A stretch of DNA of 36,764 bases from a virus. The stretch lies in IMG/VR virus record IMGVR_UViG_3300045968_000110, positions 1-36,764 of that record; one strand, given 5' to 3'. Under the pieces are notes generated by a model. That model searched no databases. It was not told where the DNA came from and saw only the letters and a list, made by a program, of their open reading frames with translations. Below, piece by piece: positions 36,244 to 36,764 of the stretch. Position numbers and translations under genes: made by a program. The stretch's first letter is position 1. Each line of letters opens with the position of its first letter.

Positions 36244-36764
36244 TCAGATCCACAGCGGGACGTAGTACGTGGTGCCGTCGCTGTTCACCGGCAGCCACTT
36301 GTTTTGCGCGGCCGTTCCGGGTCCGCTGCCGCCGATCGTGCCGAGCGTCGCGTTCGCCCCACCGCCGAGTGCCACCTGCCCATCCAGGCGGCATACGCCA
36401 GCGTCGACCCAAAGCGCGTAGCTCGCGCCCGTGACTCCCGACAACGTCGGCGCGTTCGCGAGGTACAGCGTTGTGGCCGCGGTGATAGACGGCGATCCGG
36501 ACAGGGCGCTGTAGGTCAGTCCGTCGATCCGGACGGTCGTCAGGATGCCCGTGCCGCCGAAGTCAGCACCGGCGATCGCGGTGTTCGTCGGGCTGACGTG
36601 CACGAAGTCGTTATTCGGGTGGTCGTACAGGTTCCCACCGCCGACCCCCAGGAAGACGTGATCGCGGGTGGAGTCGTTGATGTGGCCGACGGAGAAAGCG
36701 GTGTTATTAGCGACACCGGCGCCGTTGATCTCAAGGTAGCCGCCGCTGGCCCCAAATCCGATCG
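36244..36764 (-). CDS. tail fibre protein, C-terminal part (runs off window)
   Basis: Open frame entering from the window end; about 173 residues to the stop. The GTG at 36603 is internal, since the frame continues upstream with INDSTRDHVFLGVGGGN and NLYDHPNNDFVHVS. The C-terminal motif (LGTIGGSGPGTAAQNKWLPV, then GTTYYVPLWI) is one I know from the ends of many fibre proteins. Very probably the distal part of the fibre gene that leaves the window at base 1; gene order around a closed circle supports this. Confidence 0.7.
   Translation of the reverse strand, partial: IGFGASGGYLEINGAGVANNTAFSVGHINDSTRDHVFLGVGGGNLYDHPNNDFVHVSPTNTAIAGADFGGTGILTTVRIDGLTYSALSGSPSITAATTLYLANAPTLSGVTGASYALWVDAGVCRLDGQVALGGGANATLGTIGGSGPGTAAQNKWLPVNSDGTTYYVPLWI

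Overview
The window is GC-rich and reads as a temperate tailed phage (Caudoviricetes, podovirus-like), at or close to full genome length. It carries a complete packaging and capsid set (small and large terminase, portal, scaffold, major capsid protein, connector), a large nozzle-type tail protein, long Ala-rich internal virion proteins and an S74-chaperone tail protein. It also has a tyrosine integrase beside a tRNA-derived attachment site and a repressor flanked by operator arrays. No contractile sheath, tail tube or tape-measure/chaperone cassette was recognised, which is why I favour a short tail. The host is unknown. A lipoprotein with a long Gly/Thr/Ala linker, a style common in Myxococcota, hints at that phylum; this is inference only.

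Layout, with almost everything on the minus strand. (1) 9630 down to 1: the late packaging and head operon, in the order DNA-binding protein, TerS, TerL, portal, scaffold, major capsid, two small virion proteins, connector, tail fibre (cut by the window start). (2) 36764 down to 24415: the tail and lysis half, in the order fibre end, small virion proteins, nozzle, a two-gene lipoprotein insertion, S74 tail protein, internal proteins and a holin-like protein. Joining the two ends of the window would put this directly after the head module, so the window is probably a permuted, nearly complete circular or redundant genome. (3) 24418 to 23826, plus strand: a small gene and a RusA-type resolvase. 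(4) 23810 to 23225: a repressor gene with two oppositely oriented arrays of TGTGGC half-sites. (5) 23221 down to 9903: one very tightly packed early operon with start/stop overlaps at almost every junction. It holds a Mgm101/Rad52-like annealing protein with a Cas4-like nuclease, the integrase and attP, a ParB-like protein, an SF2 helicase, two methyltransferase-like proteins, an HNH nuclease, and many small zinc-ribbon, ribbon-helix-helix or membrane proteins of unknown role.

The most striking unexplained features are two families of short, near-identical repeats. Repeat R1 (23 bp, five identical copies) contains an RNA hairpin candidate and abuts the start codon of four virion genes that lack a Shine-Dalgarno sequence; the fifth copy sits 18 bp upstream of a start. 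Repeat R2 (24 bp, four copies, built on the palindrome TGGGACAnTGTCCCA) lies next to R1 at two loci and also occurs in the early region. Together they look like a phage-specific regulatory circuit that links early and late genes. The attachment site appears to be the 3' half of a tRNA-Arg(ACG) gene, next to an integrase whose active site departs from the canonical residues.

Small genes not obvious from long reading frames were added where start/stop overlaps and protein features support them: 8747-8830, 13200-13289, 15129-15302 and 18956-19099. No lysozyme-like gene was recognised.
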